Assembly: GCA_016213645.1 (NCBI GenBank) | Contig: JACQZY010000006.1 | Coordinates: 1-64,000, forward strand | Length of the DNA stretch: 64,000 nt | Source of the DNA: Actinomycetota bacterium | Lineage (GTDB): Bacteria > Actinomycetota > Thermoleophilia > Solirubrobacterales > JACPNS01 | Direction of reading: 5' to 3' | Part shown: one piece after another, positions 10,886-19,627 of the stretch | Layout: each line of letters begins with the position of its first letter | Numbering within the stretch: the stretch's first letter is position 1 | Made by a program: the position numbers and the translations under genes | Notes under the pieces: generated by a model | Databases searched by the model: none | What the model saw: only the letters and a program-made list of their open reading frames with translations | Told to the model about the DNA's origin: nothing

Positions 10886-12076
10886 TTGGCGGATCGTCCG
10901 CGCCGGTATCTGCTGGTGGCGATCGGAGAAGCGGGTCACGCATTTCCGATGATCGCGATCGGCCGCCAACTCGCCGCTCGTGGACACGAGGTGGCATTGC
11001 ACACCTGGTTTCGCTGGCAAGAGCAGATCGAGGCGTCGGGCATCAGGTTCTTCCGGGCGCCGGTGTTTGTGCACGCACCGTACAAGCCGGCGCCAAACGT
11101 GCACGAGGCGGCGGCTCTGGCGGCGGACGAATTGTCCGAGGTCGTACGCGATTACGAACCCGATGTGATCGTGTCCGATGTGCTCACGCTTTCGGGCACG
11201 TTGGCGGCGGAAATATGCGACGTGCCGCTGATCACATTCGTGCCGCATTTCTGGCACGCCACGGGTGCCGACGAGGTGCCGTTCGGGAGCGGCTGGGCCC
11301 CGGCGCACAACCGTCTGGCGAAGCTGTTTTTCCGTCGCGTCGGGCGGTTGGAGCACAAGGCCCTGCTGTTTGGACGCGACGAGATGAACGTCACGCGCGA
11401 GCACGTGGGTCTGCCTCCGATCGAGCGAGTACACGGCGGACTTTCGCAAGAGCTGGTGCTGGTTGGTACGCTGCCGCAGCTCGAACCACCACGCACTTGG
11501 CCGGCTCACGTAAAAGTGGTGGGACCGGTGACCTGGGAGCCACCATCGGAACCTGTCGAACTGCCGGCCGGAGACGCGCCGCTGGTGGTGGTCGCGCCAA
11601 GTACCGCACAAGATCTGGACCACCGAATGCTCGGCGCGTCGGTCAGCGGATTGCGTGATCTGCCCGTACGGGTTCTGGCCACGAAAAACGGGCGCGAACC
11701 CGCGAAACCGCTGAAACCCGGGTCAAACACAACGATCGTGGACTGGGTTTCCTACTCACAGGTGATGCCGGCGGCCGACGTGATCGTGTGCCACGGCGGC
11801 CACGGCACGATCATGCGGGCGCTCACAAGCGGCACTGTTCCAGTGGTCTGCCCGGCCAGCGGCGACCAGTTCGAGACCGCCTCACGTCTGCGCTGGGCCG
11901 GCGTAGGCGTGGAAATCCCGGCGCGATTTTTGAGCCGGCGCACAATTGCCGCAGCCGTCGAAAAGGTTCTTGCGCGCCCGGAAATGACCGAACGAACTCG
12001 TCAACTCGCTCGTTGGGCTGCCGATAACGATGGAGCGAAACGGGCGGCAGACGAAATCGAGGCGTTCACGGGCTGA
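10886..12076 (+). CDS. MGT/UGT-type glycosyltransferase
   Basis: GT-B C-terminal motif VICHGGHGTIMRALTSGTVPVVCPASGDQFETASRL; TTG start. Confidence 0.85.
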   Translation: MADRPRRYLLVAIGEAGHAFPMIAIGRQLAARGHEVALHTWFRWQEQIEASGIRFFRAPVFVHAPYKPAPNVHEAAALAADELSEVVRDYEPDVIVSDVLTLSGTLAAEICDVPLITFVPHFWHATGADEVPFGSGWAPAHNRLAKLFFRRVGRLEHKALLFGRDEMNVTREHVGLPPIERVHGGLSQELVLVGTLPQLEPPRTWPAHVKVVGPVTWEPPSEPVELPAGDAPLVVVAPSTAQDLDHRMLGASVSGLRDLPVRVLATKNGREPAKPLKPGSNTTIVDWVSYSQVMPAADVIVCHGGHGTIMRALTSGTVPVVCPASGDQFETASRLRWAGVGVEIPARFLSRRTIAAAVEKVLARPEMTERTRQLARWAADNDGAKRAADEIEAFTG

Positions 12077-12122
12077 CGCGGACGTCGAGGGCTCTTGCTG
12101 CTGGTACCTTTCCATTTCGCAT

Positions 12123-12195
12123 TCCCCGGTAGCTCAGCTGGTAGAGCGTTCGGCTGTTAACCGAAATGTCGTTGGTTCGAGTCCAACCCGGGGAG
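12123..12195 (+). tRNA. tRNA-Asn (GTT)
   Basis: Acceptor TCCCCGG/CCGGGGA, D arm AGCTCAGCTGGTAGAG, anticodon loop CTGTTAA, T arm GGTTCGAGTCC. Confidence 0.95.
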
Positions 12196-12205
12196 TTTTC
12201 CCATT

Positions 12206-12257
12206 GCGACGGTGCCGCGCGACGGTGCCGCGCGACGGCACCGCGCGACGGAGCCGC
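12206..12257. repeat. 13-bp tandem repeat, 4 copies (GCGACGGTGCCGC-like)
   Basis: Copies at 12206, 12219, 12232, 12245; two identical, two with 2 substitutions or fewer. Confidence 0.9.
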
Positions 12258-12263
12258 TTCGCC

Positions 12264-12797
12264 ATGACGATCGAACTCGCACAGGCGGACATCACCAAGC
12301 AACAAGTTGACGCGATCGTCAACGCCGCTAACTCTCACCTTGAACACGTTGGCGGCCTGGCGCGCGCGATCGCGCTGGCGGCCGGTCCCAAGCTTGCCGA
12401 GGAGTCGTTTGAGGCGCCGTTCGTTCCCGTCGGCGAGGCTTACGTGACCTCGGCGGGAAACCTGCCGTCGCGCCATGTAATTCACGCCGTCGGGCCGATC
12501 TGGCGAGGCGGGACCGACGGTGAACCCGTGCTGTTGTCGTCTGCTTACCGCAGCGCAATCGCGAAGGCTGCCGAGCTGGACTGCAACTCCGTCGCGCTGC
12601 CGGCGATCTCCACCGGCATCTTCGGCTATCCCGTGGTGCTGGCCGCGCCGCTGGCGTTGCGTGCGATTCGCGATGGCATGCGTGACTACGGCGTGGTACG
12701 CGTAGCGCGCATCTGCCTGTTCTCGGATTCGGACTACGCGGTGTTTCGCGACGCGGCGGACGCGGTCGGGATAGCCGTGATCGAAATCGCAGCTTGA
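12264..12797 (+). CDS. Macro domain protein (ADP-ribose binding/hydrolase)
   Basis: ADITKQQVDAIVNAANSHLEHVGGLARAI; start ATG 12264 chosen because the ORF-track start 12030 runs through the tRNA. Confidence 0.88.
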   Translation: MTIELAQADITKQQVDAIVNAANSHLEHVGGLARAIALAAGPKLAEESFEAPFVPVGEAYVTSAGNLPSRHVIHAVGPIWRGGTDGEPVLLSSAYRSAIAKAAELDCNSVALPAISTGIFGYPVVLAAPLALRAIRDGMRDYGVVRVARICLFSDSDYAVFRDAADAVGIAVIEIAA

Positions 12798-12821
12798 GCC
12801 GAGCCGAGCGGCGGCCCCAAA

Positions 12822-12871
12822 TCCGATAACAGCGTCCGATAACAGCGTCCGGTTCGGCGTCCGGTTCGGCG
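12822..12871. repeat. Two adjacent short tandem repeats (13 bp x2, 12 bp x2)
   Basis: TCCGATAACAGCG x2 then TCCGGTTCGGCG x2 between convergent genes. Confidence 0.9.
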
Positions 12872-12900
12872 AGATCTTCGGCTTCCGGCTGAGAGTCGGC

Positions 12901-13869
12901 TCAGACCGCGCGCCGCAGGCGCTCGGTCTCGTGACCGCGCCGCAGCCTGTTGATCGCGGCGATTTCGATCTGGCGCACCCGCTCGCGGGTGACGCCGATG
13001 CACTTGCCGATCTCGACCAGCGTAAGCGGTTCGTCGCCGGTGATGCCGTAACGCAGCTCGATCACGCGGCGTTCGCGATCACCGAGTTGCCCCAGCACAA
13101 CGTCGATGTCTTCGGAGAGCAGGCGTTCAGCAACGATTTCTTCAGGCGAAAGCTCGGAGTCGTTCTCAACCACGTCGCCGAGCGTGGCACTTCCTTCATC
13201 GCCGCCGATCGGCGTATCCAGCGATACCGTGTCGGCGTTCAGTTCCATCAGGTTTTTGACGTCTTTTACGTCCAGCTCCAGCGACTGCGCGATCTCCTCT
13301 TCGGTCGGCTCGCGGCCGATCTCCTGCTCCAGCCGGCGCCGAACCGCGGCAACCTTGTTGACGTTTTGCAGCAGATGCACCGGGATGCGGATCGTGCGGG
13401 CCTGATCGGCGATCGCACGGGTTATGCCCTGGCGGATCCACCAAGCGGCGTAGGTGGAAAACTTGTAACCACGGCGCCAGTCGAACTTCTCCACGGCGCG
13501 CATCAGTCCCACGTTTCCCTCCTGAATAAGGTCAAGCAAAGTGAGTCCGCGGTCGCTGTATCGCTTTGCGATGCTCACCACAAGCCGCAGGTTGGCCTCG
13601 ATCATCTGATTCTTGGCCTCGTTGTCCGCACGTTCGATGCGCTTGGCGAGACGCACTTCGTCCTCGGCCGATAGAAGCTTGCGTTCGCCGATCGCCTTCA
13701 GATAGAGGCGGACCGTGTCGATCGCCTCCCGGCCTTCGCCCGGCGTGGAGGTGTGCGTCTTGTCAAAAGCGGGCAGGATGCTTTCGGCGCTCGCGCCGCT
13801 GGGCGAGGCCGCGTCGGGCGCGGTGGCCGGCAGTTCGGCCGCTGAATTTTCTTGGGGCACTCGATTCAT
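12901..13869 (-). CDS. sigA: RNA polymerase sigma factor, RpoD/SigA family
   Basis: Region 2 to 4 motifs: [50 protein letters not shown]; next to dnaG. Confidence 0.93.
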   Translation of the reverse strand: MNRVPQENSAAELPATAPDAASPSGASAESILPAFDKTHTSTPGEGREAIDTVRLYLKAIGERKLLSAEDEVRLAKRIERADNEAKNQMIEANLRLVVSIAKRYSDRGLTLLDLIQEGNVGLMRAVEKFDWRRGYKFSTYAAWWIRQGITRAIADQARTIRIPVHLLQNVNKVAAVRRRLEQEIGREPTEEEIAQSLELDVKDVKNLMELNADTVSLDTPIGGDEGSATLGDVVENDSELSPEEIVAERLLSEDIDVVLGQLGDRERRVIELRYGITGDEPLTLVEIGKCIGVTRERVRQIEIAAINRLRRGHETERLRRAV

Positions 13870-13902
13870 CCTGAATGCGAGCGCTTTCCGTTTTGACCGG
13901 GT

Positions 13903-15663
13903 CTACGCAAACTCCGCCGACAATTCGCCCAATCGCCTGATCACGTCCTGCCGTTTGAGCTCGATCTTTGCCTTTTCGCCGGCCGGTGAACCAGTCAGCG
14001 CACGGTCAAGACCGGCCTTCTCAAGCTGCAGAAAGCCAAGCCGGATCGCCTTGTCGGAGGCGTTCTCCCTTTCGGAAAGCATCGCTACCTCTGTAACGGC
14101 ATCCCGGAGCTGCGGCTTTAACGCCGCCACGCCGGCGGCAGGCTTTTCAAAGTTCTCGCGGAGGTGATCGCGCAGCTCACGCATCAGCGGTGTGGAGAGT
14201 AATTCGTCGGTCAGCAATCCGAGATGTTCGCGACCGACTGTTCCAGCACTCAGGCAACTCGCCATGAATAGTCGTTCCGACTTCTCCGTTCCAGCGGACA
14301 TACCGGATTGTGCCTGACGCCTCGCGGCATCGGCCGCAAAAGGTTCGTCGCCGCGGACAGCCGACTTTGGCCGTTCGCGCATCAAACTCGTCAAAGCGCT
14401 CTCGGAAACGCTCAGCCGGTCCGCCACAAGCCGAAGCTGCTCGTCCTTCAGAGCGCCGGCCGGAATCAGCTCGAATATCGGCGCAAGCTCGGAGATCAGT
14501 GCGTCTCGCTCGCGTGCCGTTTCAAGCGCGGCACCGGCGAACGCCTGTTGAATCTCGAACTCGACCACGGTGAGGGCGTGTTTGACGCGCACTTCAAACG
14601 CCTCCGCCCCGCCCTCCGCGATCAGATCTGCCGGGTCCTTCCCCGCGGGCAGGTCGACCACGAGCAGCTCAACGTCGCGACCCTCGGCAACGCGCGCGGC
14701 GCGGATCATGGCCTGTCGGCCCGCGCGATCGGCGTCCAGCGCAAGATAAACGCGCGAGGCCAGGCGCGAAAGCTCGACAACCTGGTCGTCGGTCATCGCC
14801 GTGCCCATCACGGCCACGCTCTCCTCCACTCCGGCATCGTGCAGAGCCAGCACATCGGCGTAACCCTCGACGGCGATCACGCGGCCGCGCTTGGCCGCGG
14901 CCGAACGCGCGCGATCCGCGCCAAACAGTTGGCGGCCCTTTTGGTACACCGGGCCGTCCGCGGAGTTCAGGTATTTCGGCTTGTCGCCGTCGCGCATCGC
15001 GCGCGCGCCGAAACCGCGTACGCGCCCGCGCGTGTCGGCAAGCGGAAACATCACGCGGCCACGAAACCGGTCGTAGAACTGGCCACGATCGTTGCGCTGG
15101 GCGAGCCCCGCCGCCTGTAGTTCCTGCTCGGTGAAGCCCTGACGCAACGCGGGGACCAGCAACTTGTCCCATGCCTTCGGAGAGAAACCGACGCGGAACT
15201 TTTTCAGCACCTCGGCGCTGAAGCCCCGAGCGGCAAGGTATTCACGCGCGTCGGCCGCCTCGTCGGATTCCTCAAGCGTTCGCTCGTAAAACTTCGCGGC
15301 GCGTTCAAGCAATTCATACAGCCGGTCGCGCTGCTTCTGCCGCTCGGCCTCGCGCGGATCGAGTTCCTCGTACTCCAGCTCCACGCCGTATCGGTCGGCC
15401 AGCCACTCCACCGATCCGGCGAAGTCGAGTGACTCGACCTTCTGCACGAAGCTGATCGCGTCGCCGCCCTCCTGGCAGCCGAAGCAGTAGTAGACCTTCT
15501 CCGTGGGATTGACGCTGAAACTGGGCGTTCGCTCTTCGTGAAACGGGCAAAGTCCGGTGTATTGCGATCCGGCGCGGCGCAGATCGCTGTAGCCGTTGAT
15601 CAGATCGACGATGTCGATCGCGTCGCGCAGCTTGTCCAGCGACGAGTTGGTGAAACGCGCCAT
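13903..15663 (-). CDS. dnaG: DNA primase
   Basis: Zinc motif GLCPFHEERTPSFSVNPTEKVYYCFGC and TOPRIM EGYADVLALHDAG; start at MARFTNSS. Confidence 0.95.
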   Translation of the reverse strand: MARFTNSSLDKLRDAIDIVDLINGYSDLRRAGSQYTGLCPFHEERTPSFSVNPTEKVYYCFGCQEGGDAISFVQKVESLDFAGSVEWLADRYGVELEYEELDPREAERQKQRDRLYELLERAAKFYERTLEESDEAADAREYLAARGFSAEVLKKFRVGFSPKAWDKLLVPALRQGFTEQELQAAGLAQRNDRGQFYDRFRGRVMFPLADTRGRVRGFGARAMRDGDKPKYLNSADGPVYQKGRQLFGADRARSAAAKRGRVIAVEGYADVLALHDAGVEESVAVMGTAMTDDQVVELSRLASRVYLALDADRAGRQAMIRAARVAEGRDVELLVVDLPAGKDPADLIAEGGAEAFEVRVKHALTVVEFEIQQAFAGAALETARERDALISELAPIFELIPAGALKDEQLRLVADRLSVSESALTSLMRERPKSAVRGDEPFAADAARRQAQSGMSAGTEKSERLFMASCLSAGTVGREHLGLLTDELLSTPLMRELRDHLRENFEKPAAGVAALKPQLRDAVTEVAMLSERENASDKAIRLGFLQLEKAGLDRALTGSPAGEKAKIELKRQDVIRRLGELSAEFA

Positions 15664-16715
15664 CAGCGCGAAACCTTCGGGATGGAGAAGTCCTCGAATA
15701 CGCGAAACGCATAGCGGTCCGTCATGCCGGCAATCCAATCGGTCACGCGCGTGGCGAGTTCGTCGTCGTCTCGCGGTTCGCCGAAGGCGCCGGCGGGTAT
15801 CGCTTCCGGATGCGCCACGAAGTGCTGAAACAGCGTGCGCACCAAGTTCTCGACTCGATCTGCCTCCGCTCGCACCTGTGGACCCAGGTAGACATTGTCG
15901 AACATGAACTTGCGCAGGCGCAGCATCGCACCGCCGATTTCGTCCGACTGCACGATGTCCCCGGCACGCGCCGAGGCAGCGACCATGTCCCGAACCAGAC
16001 GGTCGATGCGTTCGCTGGAACTCTCACCGAGCATCTCGATCTGCTCGGCGGGCAGATCTTCCGGTGCGATCACACCGGCGCGCAACGCATCGTCGATGTC
16101 GTGGTTGATGTAGGCGATGCGATCGACGATGCGGACGATGCGGCCTTCCAGGCTCCTCGGCTTGTTGGGGCCGGTGTGGTTGAGGATGCCGTCGCGCACC
16201 TGGACGGTCAAATTCAGTCCACGTCCGTCGCGTTCAAGCGATTCGACCGTTCGCAGCGAATGATCGTTGTGGCGAAACTCACGGCCGAAGCGCTCTTGCA
16301 GGCACTCGCTGAGCACGGCCTCGCCGATGTGGCCGAACGGCGGGTGGCCGAGATCGTGGCCAAGCCCGATCGCCTCAGTGAGATCTTCGTTCAGCCGCAG
16401 GGCCCGCGCCACCGTGCGCGCCACGCCACAGGTTTCCAGCGTATGCGTAAGGCGTGTGCGGAAATGATCTCCCTCCGGGGCGATAAAAACCTGCGTCTTG
16501 TGCTTCAGTCGGCGAAAGCTCTTTGAATGCACGATGCGGTCGCGGTCGCGCTGAAATGGAGTACGAAGTGGCGAGTCTTCCTCCTGGCTCTCGCGAAGCG
16601 CCGGATACGAGCGTTCGGCCAGCGGTTGAAGGATGGTGTCCTCGCGGGCCGTGATCTGCGCTTTGAACGCGGCTTCCGGCGCGATTTCGTGAAGGGTTTC
16701 GGGCTGGTCCGGCAT
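15663..16715 (-). CDS. dgt: Deoxyguanosinetriphosphate triphosphohydrolase-like protein
   Basis: HD motif RTRLTHTLETCGVART, GLGHDLGHPPFGH; TGATG overlap with dnaG. Confidence 0.92.
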   Translation of the reverse strand: MPDQPETLHEIAPEAAFKAQITAREDTILQPLAERSYPALRESQEEDSPLRTPFQRDRDRIVHSKSFRRLKHKTQVFIAPEGDHFRTRLTHTLETCGVARTVARALRLNEDLTEAIGLGHDLGHPPFGHIGEAVLSECLQERFGREFRHNDHSLRTVESLERDGRGLNLTVQVRDGILNHTGPNKPRSLEGRIVRIVDRIAYINHDIDDALRAGVIAPEDLPAEQIEMLGESSSERIDRLVRDMVAASARAGDIVQSDEIGGAMLRLRKFMFDNVYLGPQVRAEADRVENLVRTLFQHFVAHPEAIPAGAFGEPRDDDELATRVTDWIAGMTDRYAFRVFEDFSIPKVSR

Positions 16716-16763
16716 ACGCGAAGAGTTTGACAGCCGCCGCTACCGCCGTGCGCTTTCTTCTTT

Positions 16764-17483
16764 TCAGATCACCGGCCGCACTCTTACCTGAGCGTGATGG
16801 CCGAGCGTTTCGCTGACCGCGCGATCCACCTGGCGCAGATCCTCGATCGCGGCGTCCGGAGCTTGTGCCAGCGGCGAACCGATCGCGACGTTTAGGAACT
16901 CGTGCGCCCGGCGCGAAAACTCAAAATCGCCCGGTTCGCGACAGTCGCCGCAGACCACGCCCCCGGCGGACGGCGAGAAGGCGACGATTCCGTCGGTCGC
17001 GCCACATTGCACGCAATTTCCGAGCTCCGGCGAGAATCCGGCCGCCAGCAGCATTTTCGCTCGAAACGCGAGCGAAACCTCGCTGCGTGAGGCCGTCGGG
17101 TCTTCGTCGAGCAGCGAGAGCATGTTCATAAGTAGGTTGAAGGCGGGTTCATTGCGTTCGCGCCCGTCCAGCAGTCGCAGCACAAAATCCGCGACCTTGC
17201 CGGCCGCGTTCAAGGACTCCGCGTGTTCTCGCAGGCGCGGATAGCCGTCGAGCGTCTCCGCGGCGGTGACGGTCACCAGTTCGCCACGGCCCTCGTGGAG
17301 CATCAATTCCAGGCGGAAGAACGGCTCAAGTCGCCCGCCGAAGCGCGAACGCGATCGGCGCACTCCCTTGGCGATCGCCCCCACTCTGCCCTGCTCGCGG
17401 GTGAACAGGTGCAGAATGCTGTCGGCCTCGCCGTAGCGCAGCTTGCGAAGCACGATCGCTTCTGTCTTGAACGTGTTTGACAT
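16764..17483 (-). CDS. recO: DNA repair protein RecO
   Basis: TEAIVLRKLRYGEADSILHLFTREQGRVGAIAKGVRRSRSRFG; CVQCG...CGDC zinc motif. Confidence 0.93.
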   Translation of the reverse strand: MSNTFKTEAIVLRKLRYGEADSILHLFTREQGRVGAIAKGVRRSRSRFGGRLEPFFRLELMLHEGRGELVTVTAAETLDGYPRLREHAESLNAAGKVADFVLRLLDGRERNEPAFNLLMNMLSLLDEDPTASRSEVSLAFRAKMLLAAGFSPELGNCVQCGATDGIVAFSPSAGGVVCGDCREPGDFEFSRRAHEFLNVAIGSPLAQAPDAAIEDLRQVDRAVSETLGHHAQVRVRPVI

Positions 17484-17556
17484 CGTTTCGCGGCTCAACC
17501 TACACGGTGCCACGAGTCCGGCCGCCTGAAGCCGGCCGGCGCCTACAGTTGGCGGC

Positions 17557-18387
17557 GTGCCGGAACTGCCCGAAGTCGAGACGATTCGCCGTCAGCTCGC
17601 CCCGGTGATCGAAGGCCGCGCGATCGCCGCGGCGTGCGTACGTGACCCCAAGTGGGTGCAGCCGGTGCGTTCGAGCGCGTTCGAGCGCGGCCTCACCGGC
17701 CGCACGATCGTTCACGCCGGCAGGCGCGGGAAATACTTCTCGTTCAAACTCGACGACGGCGCGTTTTTGATCATGCACCTCCGGATGACCGGCAATCTGC
17801 TGTATCTGAGTGAATCCGCCGCCGTGCCGGAGAAGTATTTGCGCGGCACGCTCACGCTCGATGGCGGCGCGGCCCTGGCGTTCGTCGATCCACGTCGTTT
17901 CGGCACCGCGCTGGTGCTGGCCGATGCGGATCAAGCCGACGGTTATTTCGCCGCACGCCTGGGACCGGAGCCGTTTGACACGTCGTTCAGCGGGGACCTG
18001 CTGCACGCGGTCACGCGCGGGCGCAAGACATCGATCAAAGCGGTGCTGCTGGACCAGCGCACGGTCGCCGGCGTCGGCAACATCTATGCGGACGAGGCGC
18101 TGTACCGCGCGGGCATCTCGCCTCGGCGTCGCGCCTCACGACTGACGAAAGCGCAGTGCGAACGGCTCGGCGACGGCGTGCGGGCCGCGCTGCGAGCCGG
18201 AATCGACGCCAAGGGCGCTTCGATCGACGATTTCCGCGACGCTTACGGCGTACGCGGAAGTTTCCAGGACCAGTTCCTCGTGCATCGCCGCGAGGGCCTA
18301 CCTTGCCCGTCGTGCGGCTTGCCGGTCACCAAAACGGTCGTCGCGGGGCGCGGTACGTATTTCTGCCGCGACTGTCAGCGCGATTGA
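17557..18387 (+). CDS. mutM: Formamidopyrimidine-DNA glycosylase
   Basis: MPELPEVETIRR N-terminus, C-terminal CPSCG..CRDCQ zinc finger; GTG start. Confidence 0.96.
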   Translation: MPELPEVETIRRQLAPVIEGRAIAAACVRDPKWVQPVRSSAFERGLTGRTIVHAGRRGKYFSFKLDDGAFLIMHLRMTGNLLYLSESAAVPEKYLRGTLTLDGGAALAFVDPRRFGTALVLADADQADGYFAARLGPEPFDTSFSGDLLHAVTRGRKTSIKAVLLDQRTVAGVGNIYADEALYRAGISPRRRASRLTKAQCERLGDGVRAALRAGIDAKGASIDDFRDAYGVRGSFQDQFLVHRREGLPCPSCGLPVTKTVVAGRGTYFCRDCQRD

Positions 18388-18500
18388 GCCGCGGCTGGGC
18401 GCTGGCCGGGCGGTGGCTGGGCGGTGATTGAGCCGCGGCTGGGCGGTGACCGAGCGGTGGCCGGGCGATGTCCGGGCGGGCGCTGGGCGGGCGGATGGTG
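18382..18500. repeat. G/C-rich degenerate tandem repeat after mutM
   Basis: 20-bp direct repeat GATTGAGCCGCGGCTGGGCG at 18382 and 18426 (first copy contains the mutM stop), followed by degenerate GGGCGGTGGCC units. Confidence 0.8.
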
Positions 18501-18577
18501 TCCGGAAGAAGTCTGGATCGCGGCCCGGCCGCCGGCGTTGAAATCTCGGTCAAAAACATCACCGATCCGCCCGGCGG

Positions 18578-19534
18578 TCAGCGCAGTTCGTGCAGCACCG
18601 CCCGCGGATGCGCATCGAAGTACACATCCTTCAGGCGCTCGGTGGTGAGATGCGTGTACGTCTGAGTGGTGGCCACGTCGGCGTGACCGAGCATTTCCTG
18701 CACCGAGCGCAGATCGCAACCGCCGGAAAGCAGATGCGTGGCAAAGGTGTGGCGCAGCGTGTGCGGACTCATCTGGTCGTCGAGCCCGGCGCGAACGGCA
18801 TATTTGCGAACGATCTTGTACAACCCCTGCCGCGTCAGTTGCGCGCCGCGAAAGTTGACGAACAGGTGCTTCTGCGGCTGGTCCTTGGTGAGCTGCCGGC
18901 GTCCGGCGCGCAGGTAGATCCGTATCGCCAGCAACGCCGCCCGCCCGATCGGCACGATCCGCTCCTTGCTGCCCTTGCCGCGGGCGCGTAGGATCGCCTC
19001 CTCGAAATCCACGTCGCCGACCTCAAGATTGATGATCTCGCTGACGCGCAGGCCGGATGCGTACATCAGTTCCAGCAACGCGCGGTCGCGCGTGGTGATC
19101 GCGTCGACGCCCTGCGCCTGGTCGATCAGATGCGAAACCTCGGCGCGGCTAAGCACGCTCGGAAGCTTCTTCGCCTGGGCCGGAGCCTTCACGTCGGCGG
19201 TGGGGTCGTGCTCCACCGCTCCCTCGCGCCGGAGAAACACGTAGAACGAACGCAGCGACGAAAGCTTGCGGTGCAGCGTTGTTCCCGCGATGTCTCCGGC
19301 GGCCGCAAGTCCGTCGAGATAGTCAACCACGTGCCGCCGCTCCACCGCAAGCAGATCGACACCCTGATTGTTCAAGTACACGCCGAACTGAAGCAGGTCC
19401 GTGCGATAGGCGATCAGCGTGTTCGCGGCGCAGCGCGCCTCAAACTCCAGATAGGAGAGAAAGTCCAGCAGACGGTCCTCGTATCTTGCCGAGGCGACCG
19501 CCTGCCGCCCCGTGTCGTTGACCGTTTCGGACAT
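18578..19534 (-). CDS. xerD: Tyrosine recombinase XerD/XerC
   Basis: SPHTLRHTFATHLLSGGCDLRSVQEMLGHADVATTQTYTH; start at MSETVND. Confidence 0.93.
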   Translation of the reverse strand: MSETVNDTGRQAVASARYEDRLLDFLSYLEFEARCAANTLIAYRTDLLQFGVYLNNQGVDLLAVERRHVVDYLDGLAAAGDIAGTTLHRKLSSLRSFYVFLRREGAVEHDPTADVKAPAQAKKLPSVLSRAEVSHLIDQAQGVDAITTRDRALLELMYASGLRVSEIINLEVGDVDFEEAILRARGKGSKERIVPIGRAALLAIRIYLRAGRRQLTKDQPQKHLFVNFRGAQLTRQGLYKIVRKYAVRAGLDDQMSPHTLRHTFATHLLSGGCDLRSVQEMLGHADVATTQTYTHLTTERLKDVYFDAHPRAVLHELR

Positions 19535-19627
19535 TGCTACCGACTTTTCGGCCAGAACCCGCCGGACCTTCAATTTCATTTGCGGCCGCAAGTGGACTTG
19601 CGCGTGCTTAGGGTCGCCGAAACGACG

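Noticed and set aside
12030-12263. N-terminal extension of the macro-domain ORF
   Set aside because: It reads straight through tRNA-Asn and the 13-bp repeats; ATG at 12264 is the natural start.
12822-12847. TCCGATAA x2 as a sigma28-like -10
   Set aside because: Lies between convergent gene ends, no -35 match; simple tandem repeat.
14308-15120. 270-aa + strand ORF
   Set aside because: Antisense to dnaG; Arg/His-rich shadow frame.
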